Of a stretch of DNA of 64,000 nucleotides, positions 1-10,208 are shown in pieces (the stretch's first letter is position 1; the number at the start of each line of letters is the position of its first letter). A model generated the notes under the pieces. The model worked only from the letters and a program-made list of their open reading frames with translations, did no database searches and was not told where the DNA came from. The position numbers and the translations under genes are program-made. The stretch is taken from the NCBI RefSeq assembly GCF_028290625.1, contig NZ_JAQGJM010000013.1, positions 1 through 64,000 on the forward strand, in the 5' to 3' direction. The DNA comes from Devosia sp. (lineage in GTDB: Bacteria > Pseudomonadota > Alphaproteobacteria > Rhizobiales > Devosiaceae).

Positions 1-373
1 CGACATCCGCGCCTGCGCCGCCGGTGAGTTCTCGCACGCGGTCGCGGATGCTCTCCCGCCTGGTGTCGATTGCGTGGTCGGCGCCGTATTGCAGCGTCAG
101 CGCGCATTTCTCTGCTCCGCCTGCGGCGGCGATCGCGCGGGCGCCGAGCTGCCTGCCGATCTCCAGGATTTCCCCCGACATCTCCATGCCGGGGGTGAAG
201 GGCAAAGGCGGCTTCACCTGATGTCTTCCGGCGATCTGCAGCGTGTCCGCAAAATTGATGCCGACAGCGCGCAGGCGCACGCGCACCTGGCCTGCACCGA
301 GCGGCTGGCGCGGTAGGTCGGCCAGGGTCAGGACCCCCTGCGGCCCCCATTCGCGGCAGATCATGGCTTTCAT
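1..373 (-). pseudogene. Quinone oxidoreductase / zinc-type alcohol dehydrogenase-like protein, internally deleted and cut by the window edge
   Basis: The minus strand opens with MKAMICREWGPQGVL, the usual start of NAD(P)H:quinone oxidoreductases of the MDR superfamily, and continues through a GroES-like stretch ending GMEMSGEILEIG. It then runs directly into RQLGARAIAAAGG, YGADHAIDTR and ELTGGAGADV, which belong to the Rossmann half. The linking region of about 80-90 residues (GDRV, AVP, the proline-rich segment and the GAAGGVG nucleotide loop) is absent, yet the frame stays open. The join falls at codons for EIG, a tripeptide expected on both sides of the deletion. Without the dinucleotide loop the product should be inactive, so I call it a likely pseudogene. 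Its 3' end lies outside the window. An assembly collapse at a short repeat is the alternative. Confidence 0.7.
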
Positions 374-479
374 TATGCCGGCAGCGCGCTCATCTTGGTG
401 GTTTCCTCACGGCCTTGCACGGTCCCAGCTCACAGGAGATTGCGTCAAGTGTGGGGGCGTCAATGTTAGAAGCAAGGCC

Positions 480-929
480 ATGCTCCCCGAACTCATGACC
501 ATCGGCTACGAAGGAACAACCAGCGCCGAAGTGCTCGCATTGCTGCGTCGGTCGCGCGTGCAGTTGCTGATCGATGTCCGTGCCGTCGCTTCCTCCCGCA
601 AGCCGGGCTTTTCCAAAACACTGCTGGCGGCGGGGCTGCAAACCGAAGGGATTGGCTATCTTCACCTTCCGGGCCTAGGCACACCCAAAGAAGGCCGCCA
701 GGCCGTCCGCGCCGGCCAGCCGCACAAAATGGAGGCAATCTACGCCGAACACATGAAATCCGACCGGGCCCAGGCGGAACTGGCCCACGCCATCCAATTG
801 GCCCAAACCGACCGCTGCTGCCTGCTGTGCTTCGAACGCGACCACACCACCTGCCACCGGCGCATCGTCGCCGAGGCCATTCACTCCGCCACCGGCCAGC
901 CCGTTACCCATCTGGCTGTGCCGGTCTGA
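480..929 (+). CDS. DUF488 family protein
   Basis: This 149-residue protein belongs to the DUF488 family, whose biochemical role is not established. The family hallmarks are visible: an N-terminal TIGYEG, then LLIDVRAVASSRKPGFSK, and near the C-terminus the cysteine/histidine stretch CCLLCFERDHTTCHR, which in relatives reads like LCAERDPxxCHR. The start at 480 is the ATG just before PELMTIGYEG. A second ATG at 495 would also suit, and neither has a strong ribosome binding site. The frame is open further upstream, but that part shows no family similarity. It diverges from the damaged oxidoreductase gene and converges on pntB. Confidence 0.85.
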   Translation: MLPELMTIGYEGTTSAEVLALLRRSRVQLLIDVRAVASSRKPGFSKTLLAAGLQTEGIGYLHLPGLGTPKEGRQAVRAGQPHKMEAIYAEHMKSDRAQAELAHAIQLAQTDRCCLLCFERDHTTCHRRIVAEAIHSATGQPVTHLAVPV

Positions 930-968
930 CAGGGCGAGCCTCAGGGCAGCCCGCTAGGCTTCTCTGGC

Positions 969-2375
969 TTAGCGCCCGAGCGCCTGGACGATTTCCTCGG
1001 TCATCTTCTTCGCGTCGCCGAACAGCATCATCGTGTTCGGCCGGAAGAACAGCTCGTTTTCCACCCCGGCATAGCCCGACGCCATCGAGCGCTTGACGAA
1101 CAGCACGGTCCGCGCCTTGTCCACCTCCAGGATCGGCATGCCGTAGATCGGCGATTGCGGATCGGTCTTGGCGGCCGGGTTGGTCACGTCATTGGCGCCA
1201 ATGACGAAGGCCACGTCGGACTGGGCGAATTCCGAATTGATATCTTCCAGCTCGAACACTTCGTCATAGGGCACATTGGCTTCGGCCAGCAGCACGTTCA
1301 TGTGCCCGGGCATGCGGCCGGCCACCGGATGGATGGCGTATTTGACGGTGACGCCTTCCTTCTTGAGCAGGTCGGCCATTTCGCGCAGCGCGTGCTGTGC
1401 CTGGGCCACTGCCATGCCGTAACCCGGCACGATGATGACCTTGCTGGCATTCTTCATCAGGAAGGCGGCGTCGTCGGCCGCGCCCTGCTTGACCGGGCGG
1501 TTGTCTTCGCCCTTGTCGGCAGCGGCGCCGCTATCACCGCCAAAGCCACCCAGGATCACCGAGATGAAGCTGCGGTTCATGGCCTTGCACATGATGTAGG
1601 AGAGGATCGCGCCCGAGGAGCCCACCAGCGCGCCGGTGATGATCAGCGCGGTATTGCCCAGCGTGAAGCCAATGCCAGCCGCCGCCCAACCCGAATAGGA
1701 ATTGAGCATGGAGACGACCACCGGCATATCGGCGCCGCCGATCGGGATGATCATCAGCCCGCCGAGAACCAGCGCCAGCACGGTGATCAGCCAGAAATAA
1801 ACCGGGTTGCCTGTCGTGGTCAGCAGATAGACCAGCACGACCAGCGCCACGCCGAGCACGATATGGATGGCATGACGCGCCGGCAGGATGATCGGCTTGC
1901 CGCTCATATTGCCGTTGAGTTTGGCGAAGGCGATGATCGAGCCGGTGAAGGTAAAGGCGCCGATGGCCACGCCGATCGACATTTCCACCAGCGCCTGCGC
2001 ATGGATCGCACCCACTTCGCCGATGCCGAAGGCTTCAGGCGCATAGAGCGCCGCCGCCGCCACAAACACCGCGGCGAGACCCACCAGGGAGTGGAACGCC
2101 GCCACCAGCTGGGGCATGTCGGTCATTTTGACGGTGCGCGCCATATAGGCGCCGATGCCGCCGCCGAGGGCGAGGCCGCCGATGATCAGCACCCAGCTGA
2201 CCACGTCGACCGGGGCGGCCAGCGCCAACGTGGTCAGGATGGCGATACCCATGCCGATCATGCCGAAGCGGTTGCCCTGTTGCGCCGAGCGGGGATTGGA
2301 CAGCCCACGCAGCGCCAGGATGAACAGCACGCCCGAGACCAGATAGAAAAGGGCGGCGATATCCGCGTTGATCAT
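969..2375 (-). CDS. pntB: NAD(P) transhydrogenase subunit beta
   Basis: PntB is the membrane and NADP(H)-binding subunit of the proton-translocating transhydrogenase, which uses the proton gradient to reduce NADP+ with NADH. The 468-residue product has about eight to nine membrane helices (residues about 1-260). The soluble domain III follows, with VIIVPGYGMAVAQAQH, the GRMPGHMNVLLAEA loop, GANDVTNPAAKTDP and VFVKRSMASGYAG, all diagnostic for NADP binding. Length matches the family. It is the last gene of pntAA-pntAB-pntB and starts 5 bases after the pntAB stop. I expect co-transcription with the two upstream genes. Confidence 0.97.
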   Translation of the reverse strand: MINADIAALFYLVSGVLFILALRGLSNPRSAQQGNRFGMIGMGIAILTTLALAAPVDVVSWVLIIGGLALGGGIGAYMARTVKMTDMPQLVAAFHSLVGLAAVFVAAAALYAPEAFGIGEVGAIHAQALVEMSIGVAIGAFTFTGSIIAFAKLNGNMSGKPIILPARHAIHIVLGVALVVLVYLLTTTGNPVYFWLITVLALVLGGLMIIPIGGADMPVVVSMLNSYSGWAAAGIGFTLGNTALIITGALVGSSGAILSYIMCKAMNRSFISVILGGFGGDSGAAADKGEDNRPVKQGAADDAAFLMKNASKVIIVPGYGMAVAQAQHALREMADLLKKEGVTVKYAIHPVAGRMPGHMNVLLAEANVPYDEVFELEDINSEFAQSDVAFVIGANDVTNPAAKTDPQSPIYGMPILEVDKARTVLFVKRSMASGYAGVENELFFRPNTMMLFGDAKKMTEEIVQALGR

Positions 2376-2380
2376 GGCGG

Positions 2381-2683
2381 TTAGCCCTTCTTCTTGTACA
2401 TTGCCAGCATGCGCTGGGTGACGAGGAACCCGCCGAAGATATTGACGCTGGCGAACACCAGGGCGATGAAGCCGAACGCCTTGGAAACCCAGTTGCCGTC
2501 AGCCGCCAACTGCACACCGACGGCGAGCAATGCGCCCACCACGATCACCGACGAGATGGCGTTGGTCACGCTCATCAGCGGGGTATGCAGCGCCGGGGTG
2601 ACCGACCAGACCACGAAATAGCCCACGAAAATCGCCAGCACGAAAATGGCGAGCCGGAAGGTGAAGGGATCGATGGCTTCCAT
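2381..2683 (-). CDS. pntAB: NAD(P) transhydrogenase subunit alpha part 2 (membrane part)
   Basis: This 100-residue membrane protein supplies the alpha-side helices of the transhydrogenase proton channel. Sequence marks are [39 protein letters not shown] and a C-terminal [24 protein letters not shown], the standard pattern of the split PntAB form found in alphaproteobacteria. Its ATG directly follows the pntAA stop codon (TAAATG), and pntB starts 5 bases beyond its stop, so the three subunits are tightly coupled. In Escherichia coli this segment is fused to the NAD-binding part; here it is a separate gene. Confidence 0.96.
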   Translation of the reverse strand: MEAIDPFTFRLAIFVLAIFVGYFVVWSVTPALHTPLMSVTNAISSVIVVGALLAVGVQLAADGNWVSKAFGFIALVFASVNIFGGFLVTQRMLAMYKKKG

Positions 2684-4219
2684 TTACTTGGCATCCTTGG
2701 CGGGAGTTGCGGGCTTTTTCGGCGCGGCCGGCTTCTTGGCTGCGGGCTTTTTGACCACCGGCGCGGCGGTTGCCGCATCGGCTACGGCTGCGACCTTCTT
2801 GGCTGCAGGCTTGGCCTTCGGTGCCACGGGAGCAACAGCTTCGGCAGCGGCCGGTACGGACTGTTCCACACCCGGCGCAGCCTTCTTGGGCGTATCGGCC
2901 ATGGCGGCGACCACTGCAGGCTTCGCTGCGGCCGACTTCTTGGCAGGGGCTTTCTTGGCCGGAACCGCGCTGGCTGCGCCAGTCTTGATCGGGGCAGCCT
3001 GCGGCTCGGCCTTGGTCGATGCGGCAGGCTTCTTCGGCGCTGCCTTGACGACTGCGGCCGGCTTGGCTTCAGCAACCGGGGCGACAACAGCAGCCGCAAA
3101 CTGCGGATGCACCACCGCGCCATCGCGCGTCAGCACAGTCGCCTTGACCAGTTCGTCATCCCAGTTGATCGCCAGGACCTTGGTCTTGGTGTCGATCAGC
3201 GTGGTGACAAAGGCCAACAGGTTGCGCGCATAAAGCTGGCTTGCCGTGGTGGGGATGCGACCCTGCACGTTGGTATAGCCGATGATCTTGACGCTGTTGT
3301 GCTCGACGATTGTGCCCGGCACGGTCAGCTCGACATTGCCACCGCGCTCCGCTGCCAGATCGACGATGATCGAGCCCGGCGCCATGGATTCCACCATCGC
3401 CTTGGTGATCAGGCGCGGCGCAGGGCGCCCCGGGATCAGCGCGGTGGTGATGACGATATCCTGCTTGGCGATGTGGCTGGCGGTCAATTCCGCCTGCTTG
3501 GCCTGGTATTCGGCGCTCATCTGCTTGGCATAGCCGCCAGCGGTTTCGGCCTGCTTGAATTCTTCGTCCTCGACGGCGACGAACTTGCCTCCGAGCGACT
3601 CGACTTGTTCCTTGGCCGCCGGACGCACGTCGGTGGCGGAAACCACCGCGCCCAGCCGTTTGGCCGTAGCGATCGCCTGTAGTCCGGCAACGCCGGCGCC
3701 CATCACGAACACCTTGGCGGGGCGAACCGTGCCAGCCGCCGTCATCATCATCGGGAAAGCGCGGTCGAATTCCGCCGCCGCGTCGATGACGCCCTGATAG
3801 CCGGCCAGATTGGCCTGCGAGGACAGGATATCCATCACCTGGGCGCGGGTGATGCGCGGCATGAATTCCATGGAAACGGCGGTGACGCCGGCCTTGGCCA
3901 AAGCGGCCAGCTCGACATCATTGCCATAGGGATCAAGCGCACCGATCAGCAGCGCACCCTTGGCGACACCCGCCAGGCTCGCCGCCGTCGGACGGCGCAC
4001 CGTCAGGACGATCTCGGCATCCTTGAGCGCCGCCGCAGCGGTAGAGGCAACGCTAGCGCCGGCGGCCGCATAGTCGGCGTCGGGAATGCGGGCCCCAAGC
4101 CCGGCCCCCGCTTCGATCGAGACGCTGGCGCCCAGAGCGATCAGCTTGCCCACGGTTTCCGGAGTGGCCGCAACGCGGTTTTCTCCCTCGACGCGCTCGC
4201 GGACGATTGCGATTTTCAT
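2684..4219 (-). CDS. pntAA: NAD(P) transhydrogenase subunit alpha part 1 with long Lys/Ala/Pro-rich tail
   Basis: PntAA is the soluble NAD(H)-binding domain I of the transhydrogenase. Residues 1-375 carry MKIAIVRERVEGENRVA, the RRPTAASL segment, FVMGAGVAGLQAIATAKRLGA for NAD binding, TDVRPAAKEQVESLG and GRPAPRLITKAMV. The ATG at 4219 is preceded by a strong GGAGGAG site, so I reject an in-frame start 14 codons upstream. The odd feature is a roughly 134-residue tail (2687-3088) made almost wholly of Ala, Lys and Pro with KKPA- and AKK-type repeats. Split PntAA proteins usually end soon after domain I, at about 375-400 residues, whereas this one has 511. The tail resembles histone H1-like or linker sequences; its role is unknown. 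Confidence 0.95.
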   Translation of the reverse strand: MKIAIVRERVEGENRVAATPETVGKLIALGASVSIEAGAGLGARIPDADYAAAGASVASTAAAALKDAEIVLTVRRPTAASLAGVAKGALLIGALDPYGNDVELAALAKAGVTAVSMEFMPRITRAQVMDILSSQANLAGYQGVIDAAAEFDRAFPMMMTAAGTVRPAKVFVMGAGVAGLQAIATAKRLGAVVSATDVRPAAKEQVESLGGKFVAVEDEEFKQAETAGGYAKQMSAEYQAKQAELTASHIAKQDIVITTALIPGRPAPRLITKAMVESMAPGSIIVDLAAERGGNVELTVPGTIVEHNSVKIIGYTNVQGRIPTTASQLYARNLLAFVTTLIDTKTKVLAINWDDELVKATVLTRDGAVVHPQFAAAVVAPVAEAKPAAVVKAAPKKPAASTKAEPQAAPIKTGAASAVPAKKAPAKKSAAAKPAVVAAMADTPKKAAPGVEQSVPAAAEAVAPVAPKAKPAAKKVAAVADAATAAPVVKKPAAKKPAAPKKPATPAKDAK

Positions 4220-4243
4220 GCCGTTTCTCCTCCGGCAGCCGGC

Positions 4244-4259
4244 GCGTCCGAACGGACGC
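4244..4259 (-). other. Small hairpin in the pntAA leader
   Basis: GCGTCCG and CGGACGC form a perfect 7-base inverted repeat around AA, 25 bases upstream of the pntAA start codon. There is no T-run after it on the pnt strand, so it is not a terminator. It may be only a leader hairpin or chance in GC-rich sequence. Confidence 0.3.
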
Positions 4260-4340
4260 ACGGCATGCGGTCAAACTTCATCAATGGGCTGATGCGCCAC
4301 TCAGGCAGTCAGGCTTGCCGCGCCGAAACGCGGCCAGGAC

Positions 4341-4580
4341 CTATTTCCGCGACAGCATGGCCAGCACGGCCGGCACCACGACCGACGCCAGGATCAGCAC
4401 CACACCCAGCACCGGCTGTGCGCCGATAATGGCAAAATACAGCCCGACCACCAGGATAGCCAAGCTCAGGACACCATACTTCACCAGTGACACGAACCCG
4501 TCATAGGTCCGCTGGTGTTCGGCGTAGTCCATCGCGCTTTCGTTGATCATTGCGGGCAGTGGTTCGTGCTTGCTAGCCAT
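4341..4580 (-). CDS. aa3-type cytochrome c oxidase subunit IV family protein
   Basis: The 79-residue protein fits the short bacterial aa3 cytochrome c oxidase subunit IV family (COX4_pro_2). The region HQRTYDGFVSLVKYG matches the conserved H-x-x-TY-x-GF-x-x-LxKxG entry to the membrane part. It is followed by two hydrophobic helices (SLAILVVGLYFAIIGAQ and LGVVLILASVVVPAVLAML). It is thought to be a small accessory subunit of the terminal oxidase in the inner membrane. Other oxidase genes are not nearby, which is usual for this orphan subunit. It lies upstream of pntAA on the same strand and has its own short leader. Confidence 0.85.
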   Translation of the reverse strand: MASKHEPLPAMINESAMDYAEHQRTYDGFVSLVKYGVLSLAILVVGLYFAIIGAQPVLGVVLILASVVVPAVLAMLSRK

Positions 4581-4626
4581 TTCATCCTCGGAAATAAAGC
4601 GGGCCTAAAGTCTATTCGCCCAAAGT

Positions 4627-6435
4627 TCAATTCGGGCTGGTTGCTTCCAGTTCGTCGATCAGGCCTTCGATCATCGAAAGCCCCAAAGACCAGAATTGCG
4701 GGTCTTTCGCATCCAGGCCGAACGGCGCCAGCAGTTCGGAATGATGCTTGGAGCCACCGGCCTTCAACAACTCGAAATACCGTTCAGCAAAGCCGTCTTC
4801 GGACTTCTCATACTGCGCGTAGAGCGAGTTCACAAGGCAGTCGCCGAACGCATAGGCATAGACGTAGAACGGCGAGTGGATGAAGTGTGGAATATAGCTC
4901 CAGAAGATGTCGTAGCCTTCGTTGAGCACGATGCCGTCGCCCAGCGATTCTGCCTGTACTTCCAGCCAGATGGCGTTGATCTCCTCGGTCCGCAGCTCGC
5001 CCTGCCGTCGCGCCGTGTGCACCTTGCGCTCGAAGGTATAGAAGGCGATCTGCCGCACCACGGTGTTGAGCATGTCCTCGACCTTGGAGGACAATAGAGC
5101 AAACCGTTGCTTGGTATCCGTGGTCTTGGCCAGTAGCGAGCGGAAAGTCAGCATTTCGCCAAACACCGACGCTGTCTCGGCCAGCGTCAGCGGCGTATTG
5201 CTCAGCAGCGGCCCCTGCGCGGCGGCTAGCCGCTGATGCACACCATGGCCCAGTTCGTGGGCCAGCGTCATGATATCGCGCGAGCGGCCCATATAGTTGA
5301 GCATCAGATAGGGATGCGCGCTTGGCACTGTCGGATGCGCGAAGGCACCGCTGAGCTTGCCCTCGGCGGTCGGCGCATCGATCCAGCCGCTATCGAAGAA
5401 GGGTGCCGCCACTTCCGCCAGCTTGGGCGAAAACTTGCCATAGGCTTCCATCACCGTGGTCTTGGCGGTTTCCCAATCCCAGGTGCGCTCGTCGCTGGTC
5501 GGCAGCGGCGCATTGCGATCCCAGGCGTTGAGGGCGTCCTTGCCGAACCACTTTGCCTTCATCTTGTAGTAGCGGTGGCTGAGGCGTGGGTAGGCATCGC
5601 GCACCGCGCTTTGCAACGCGTCGACCACTTCGCGCTCCACCGAATTGGCCATGTGGCGGCTATCGGCGACGTCCTCATAGCCGCGCCAGCGGTCGGAGAT
5701 TTCCTTGTCCTTGGCCAGCACATTGGTGATGTGGGTAAACAAACGTGCATTTTCGGTCAGCGTTTTGCTAACCGCCTTGTAGGCACCTTCGCGCTTCTTC
5801 TCGTCGCGTTCGGACAACAGGTGCAGCGTCGCTTCCAGCGTCAGCGTTTCGCCATCCACGTCCAGCCGCAAGCTCGCCAGCGTCTCGTCATAAAGCCGGT
5901 TCCAAGCCGAATAGGCGGTCACCGACTTGTCGTGGAACAGCTCTTCCAGCTTGTCCTCGAGCTGATACGGCTTGGCCTTCCGCAATTCGGCAAACCAGGT
6001 GCGATAGCGCGACAACTCAGCGCTTTGCGCGAAGGCCGCCTCCAGCACCTCGTCCTCGATCCGGTTCAGTTCCAGATCGAAAAACAGCACCCGCGTGGAG
6101 AGATTGGTCAGCGCCTCATTGGTATCACCCATGAATTTGGCGCGGTCGGGATCGGTAGTGTTCTGCGCATATTGCAGGAACGAGAAAGAGCCGATCTTGC
6201 CGGTCAGGTCGCCCAAAGCCTCGGTCCGCTTGATCGCCTCGATCAGCTTGCCGGCCTTGGTGAGCTCGGTGAGCTTACCCTTGTAGTCCGCCTCGAACGC
6301 CGCCGCATCGGCCTTGGCCTGCTCCAGGTCGCGCGTGAATTCCGGCCCATCCTTGCTTGGATAGAGGTCCGACAAATCCCATACCGGCAGGGCCCCGAAC
6401 TGATTGTGCCCCTTCTGCGCGGCTTGATCGGTCAT
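4627..6435 (-). CDS. pepF: M3 family oligoendopeptidase F
   Basis: This 602-residue cytoplasmic zinc metallopeptidase of family M3B is expected to cut oligopeptides of moderate length. The N-terminus has PVWDLSDLYPSKDGPEF, typical of the clade. The zinc site is MTLALHE-like, read as LAHELGHGVHQ near residue 390, with the third ligand in the downstream LAETASVFGEMLTF segment. The C-terminal FHSPFYVYAYAFG-type sequence (here HSPFYVYAYAFGD) is also diagnostic. It stands alone, divergent from the sigma-54 regulator gene. A second M3-family enzyme of the Dcp branch is encoded at 33288. No signal peptide is seen. Confidence 0.93.
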   Translation of the reverse strand: MTDQAAQKGHNQFGALPVWDLSDLYPSKDGPEFTRDLEQAKADAAAFEADYKGKLTELTKAGKLIEAIKRTEALGDLTGKIGSFSFLQYAQNTTDPDRAKFMGDTNEALTNLSTRVLFFDLELNRIEDEVLEAAFAQSAELSRYRTWFAELRKAKPYQLEDKLEELFHDKSVTAYSAWNRLYDETLASLRLDVDGETLTLEATLHLLSERDEKKREGAYKAVSKTLTENARLFTHITNVLAKDKEISDRWRGYEDVADSRHMANSVEREVVDALQSAVRDAYPRLSHRYYKMKAKWFGKDALNAWDRNAPLPTSDERTWDWETAKTTVMEAYGKFSPKLAEVAAPFFDSGWIDAPTAEGKLSGAFAHPTVPSAHPYLMLNYMGRSRDIMTLAHELGHGVHQRLAAAQGPLLSNTPLTLAETASVFGEMLTFRSLLAKTTDTKQRFALLSSKVEDMLNTVVRQIAFYTFERKVHTARRQGELRTEEINAIWLEVQAESLGDGIVLNEGYDIFWSYIPHFIHSPFYVYAYAFGDCLVNSLYAQYEKSEDGFAERYFELLKAGGSKHHSELLAPFGLDAKDPQFWSLGLSMIEGLIDELEATSPN

Positions 6436-6628
6436 GGCTCATGTCTCCGGCTGGTCAAAAATGTGCGCGGACCATAGCCAGCGGGCGCGGCGATGTGAAG
6501 GGTTTTGCAAGCCCGCAAGAACTGCCTATCAGGCAAAATCCTGATGATTAATCCCCTCTTAAGTCCATGCCGTCACAATCCTCCCAAAACGGCACACCGC
6601 GATTCGAGCGGTAAACGACCGAGGTCCA

Positions 6629-8113
<1,485 letters not shown>

Positions 8114-8178
8114 GGCTGTCACGTAACCTTCGTCTCGCCATGAAAAAGCTCCGGGCCTCAGCAAGCCCAGGAGCGTCC

Positions 8179-10152
8179 ATGACCGACCGTCAGAAAACCC
8201 GCGAGCGCCCGACCGCGCGCCGCGCCTTTGCCCAGAGCTATGGCTCACTACTCAATGAAGGCTTCAACCGCCGCGCCCTACTCAAGGGTTTCTTGGCCAC
8301 GACGGCCGTCGCCACCATGGGCGGTGCCTTCGGTGTTGGCCGCGCTGCCGCCGCCACCAATGCCTCGACACTGACCTTCACCGAGCTCGACCGCGTTCGC
8401 GACGCGGCCGACCATTGGCCCGAGGGTTATGACCGTCAGGTGCTGCTGCGCTGGGGCGATGCGATTTTTCCCGACAGTCCGGAATTCGACCTGGCGACCC
8501 TGAACGGCGCCGCTGCCGAACGCCAGTTCGGCTACAATAACGACTTCACCGTGTTCCTGCCGCTGCCGATCGGCTCCAAGACCAACGATCACGGCCTGCT
8601 GCTGGTCAGCCACGAGTATGCCAGCCCGTTCCTCATGTTCCCGGGCCTGACCGCTGACGACTACAAGGAGAAGATGACCGACGACCAGATCCGCGCGGTC
8701 ATGGCCTCGACCGGCGTCTCCGTCGTCGAAGTCAAGCGCAACGGCGCGCAGTGGGAAGTGGTCAAGGACGGCCAGTATAACCGCCGCATCCACATGGGCA
8801 CCGGAATGGTCATGTCCGGCCCCGCCGCCGGCGACGACCGCCTCAAGACCAATGCCGACCCCACTGGCACGGTGGTGTTCGGCACCATTTCCAACTGCAA
8901 TGGCGGCCTGACCCCCTGGGGCACCATGCTGTCGGGCGAAGAAGGCGCCATGGACGTCTTCGCCGGCGACTACACCACGCTCGCCAACCAGGAACTGGTC
9001 GAACGCCAGGGCTGGGACGAAGACGAGAACGACATCTATGCCGTCTCGCGCGTCGAACCCCGCTTCAAGTTCGAGAACGAACCCAATGAATGGATGAAGT
9101 TCGACTGGGTGGTCGAGATCGATCCGATGGACCCCACCGCCAAGCCGATCAAGCGCACCGCCTTGGGCCGCATGACCCATGAAGGCGCCCAGGTCAGCGT
9201 CGCTCCCGATGGGCGCGTCGTGGTGTTCATGGGCGACGACGACGATTTCGAATATCTCTATCGCTTCGTCACCCGCGACAAGTTCAACCCGGATGACCGC
9301 GCCGCCAACAAGGACCTGCTCGATAACGGCACGCTGTCGGTCGCCCAGTTCGCCAGCGACGGCACCATGAAGTGGATCCCGCTGGTGGCCGGTGAGGGCC
9401 TGCTCACCGCCGAAGCCGGCTTTGCCACCCAGGCGGACGTCGTGCTCAACACCCGCGCGGCGGCCGACCTCGTCGGCGCCACCCCGATGGATGCGCCCGA
9501 AGGCTTTATCCCGCACACCGGCACCGGCAAGCTCTACGTCGCCATGACCGAGAACGAGGACCGCCTTCCTGCCGGTGAAGATGACCGCGAAAGCGTCAAC
9601 GTCGCCAATCCGCGCGGTCCGAACCCCCATGGCCACCTGCTCGAACTCGTGCCGCCCGGCGCTCCCGATGCGCCAGACCACGCCGCCGACGCCTTTACCT
9701 GGGACGTTTTCGTCCTGTGCGGCGACCCCGCAAAGCCCGAAGACGAAAGCCTCTACCACGCCGACACCACTGCCAATGGCTGGTTCACCGATCCCGACAA
9801 TATCGGTGTCGATCCCGCCGGCCGCATCTGGGTGACCACCGATGGCCCGCCGCCGGACGGGATGGCTGATGCCGTCTACGCCATGGATACCGAAGGCGAA
9901 GGCCGCGCTCTGCCTCGCCTGTTCTACATCCCGCCGACCGGCTCGGAAGCCTGCTCGCCAACCTTTACGCCCGACGCGACGAGCCTGTTCCTCTCGGTGC
10001 AGCATCCAGGCGAACTGCGCATCGATGACATGGAAGATGCTTCCTCCATGGCCGATGCCGGCACCAACTGGCCCGACTTCGTCGCCACCATGCCAGCGCG
10101 TCCGTCACTGGTCGTCCTGACCAAGCGCGATGGTGGTGTCGTCGGTAGCTAA
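8179..10152 (+). CDS. PhoX-family phosphatase (DUF839), Tat-exported
   Basis: This protein of 657 residues belongs to the PhoX/DUF839 family of calcium- and iron-dependent alkaline phosphatases that release phosphate from organic esters outside the inner membrane. The N-terminus carries a twin-arginine signal (NRRALLKGFLATTAVA, then GRAAAA). Family segments include LLVSHEY, NCNGGLTPWGTMLSGEE, MGRMTHEGA-like (LGRMTHEGAQVS) and FMGDDDDFEYLYRFV. I chose the ATG at 8179 because AGGAG lies just upstream; an in-frame ATG at 8140 lacks a good site. It converges with ppk2, and both deal with phosphate, but no Pho box was identified. Which ester it prefers cannot be read from sequence. Confidence 0.9.
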   Translation: MTDRQKTRERPTARRAFAQSYGSLLNEGFNRRALLKGFLATTAVATMGGAFGVGRAAAATNASTLTFTELDRVRDAADHWPEGYDRQVLLRWGDAIFPDSPEFDLATLNGAAAERQFGYNNDFTVFLPLPIGSKTNDHGLLLVSHEYASPFLMFPGLTADDYKEKMTDDQIRAVMASTGVSVVEVKRNGAQWEVVKDGQYNRRIHMGTGMVMSGPAAGDDRLKTNADPTGTVVFGTISNCNGGLTPWGTMLSGEEGAMDVFAGDYTTLANQELVERQGWDEDENDIYAVSRVEPRFKFENEPNEWMKFDWVVEIDPMDPTAKPIKRTALGRMTHEGAQVSVAPDGRVVVFMGDDDDFEYLYRFVTRDKFNPDDRAANKDLLDNGTLSVAQFASDGTMKWIPLVAGEGLLTAEAGFATQADVVLNTRAAADLVGATPMDAPEGFIPHTGTGKLYVAMTENEDRLPAGEDDRESVNVANPRGPNPHGHLLELVPPGAPDAPDHAADAFTWDVFVLCGDPAKPEDESLYHADTTANGWFTDPDNIGVDPAGRIWVTTDGPPPDGMADAVYAMDTEGEGRALPRLFYIPPTGSEACSPTFTPDATSLFLSVQHPGELRIDDMEDASSMADAGTNWPDFVATMPARPSLVVLTKRDGGVVGS

Positions 10153-10188
10153 AACAAAAAGGGCACCGGTGATCGCTCACCGGTGCCC
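10151..10188 (-). terminator. Intrinsic terminator, mainly for ppk2
   Basis: A perfect 12-base stem (GGGCACCGGTGA / TCACCGGTGCCC) with a TCGC loop lies between the convergent phoX-like and ppk2 genes. On the minus strand the stem is followed by TTTTTGTTTT, so it best serves ppk2. On the plus strand it lacks a T-run, though the stem may still slow polymerase. Confidence 0.85.
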
Positions 10189-10208
10189 CTCGTCTCGACT
10201 ATTCGATC

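Noticed and set aside
1155..2384. Long plus-strand open frame (409 codons) opposite pntB
   Set aside because: It is rich in His, Arg, Asp and Gln, has no recognisable motif and is antisense to a clear pntB; such frames are common in GC-rich DNA.
8278..10005. Long minus-strand open frame (575 codons) opposite the PhoX-like gene
   Set aside because: Its composition is that of an antisense frame and it has no ribosome site or family similarity, whereas the plus strand encodes a full PhoX-type protein.
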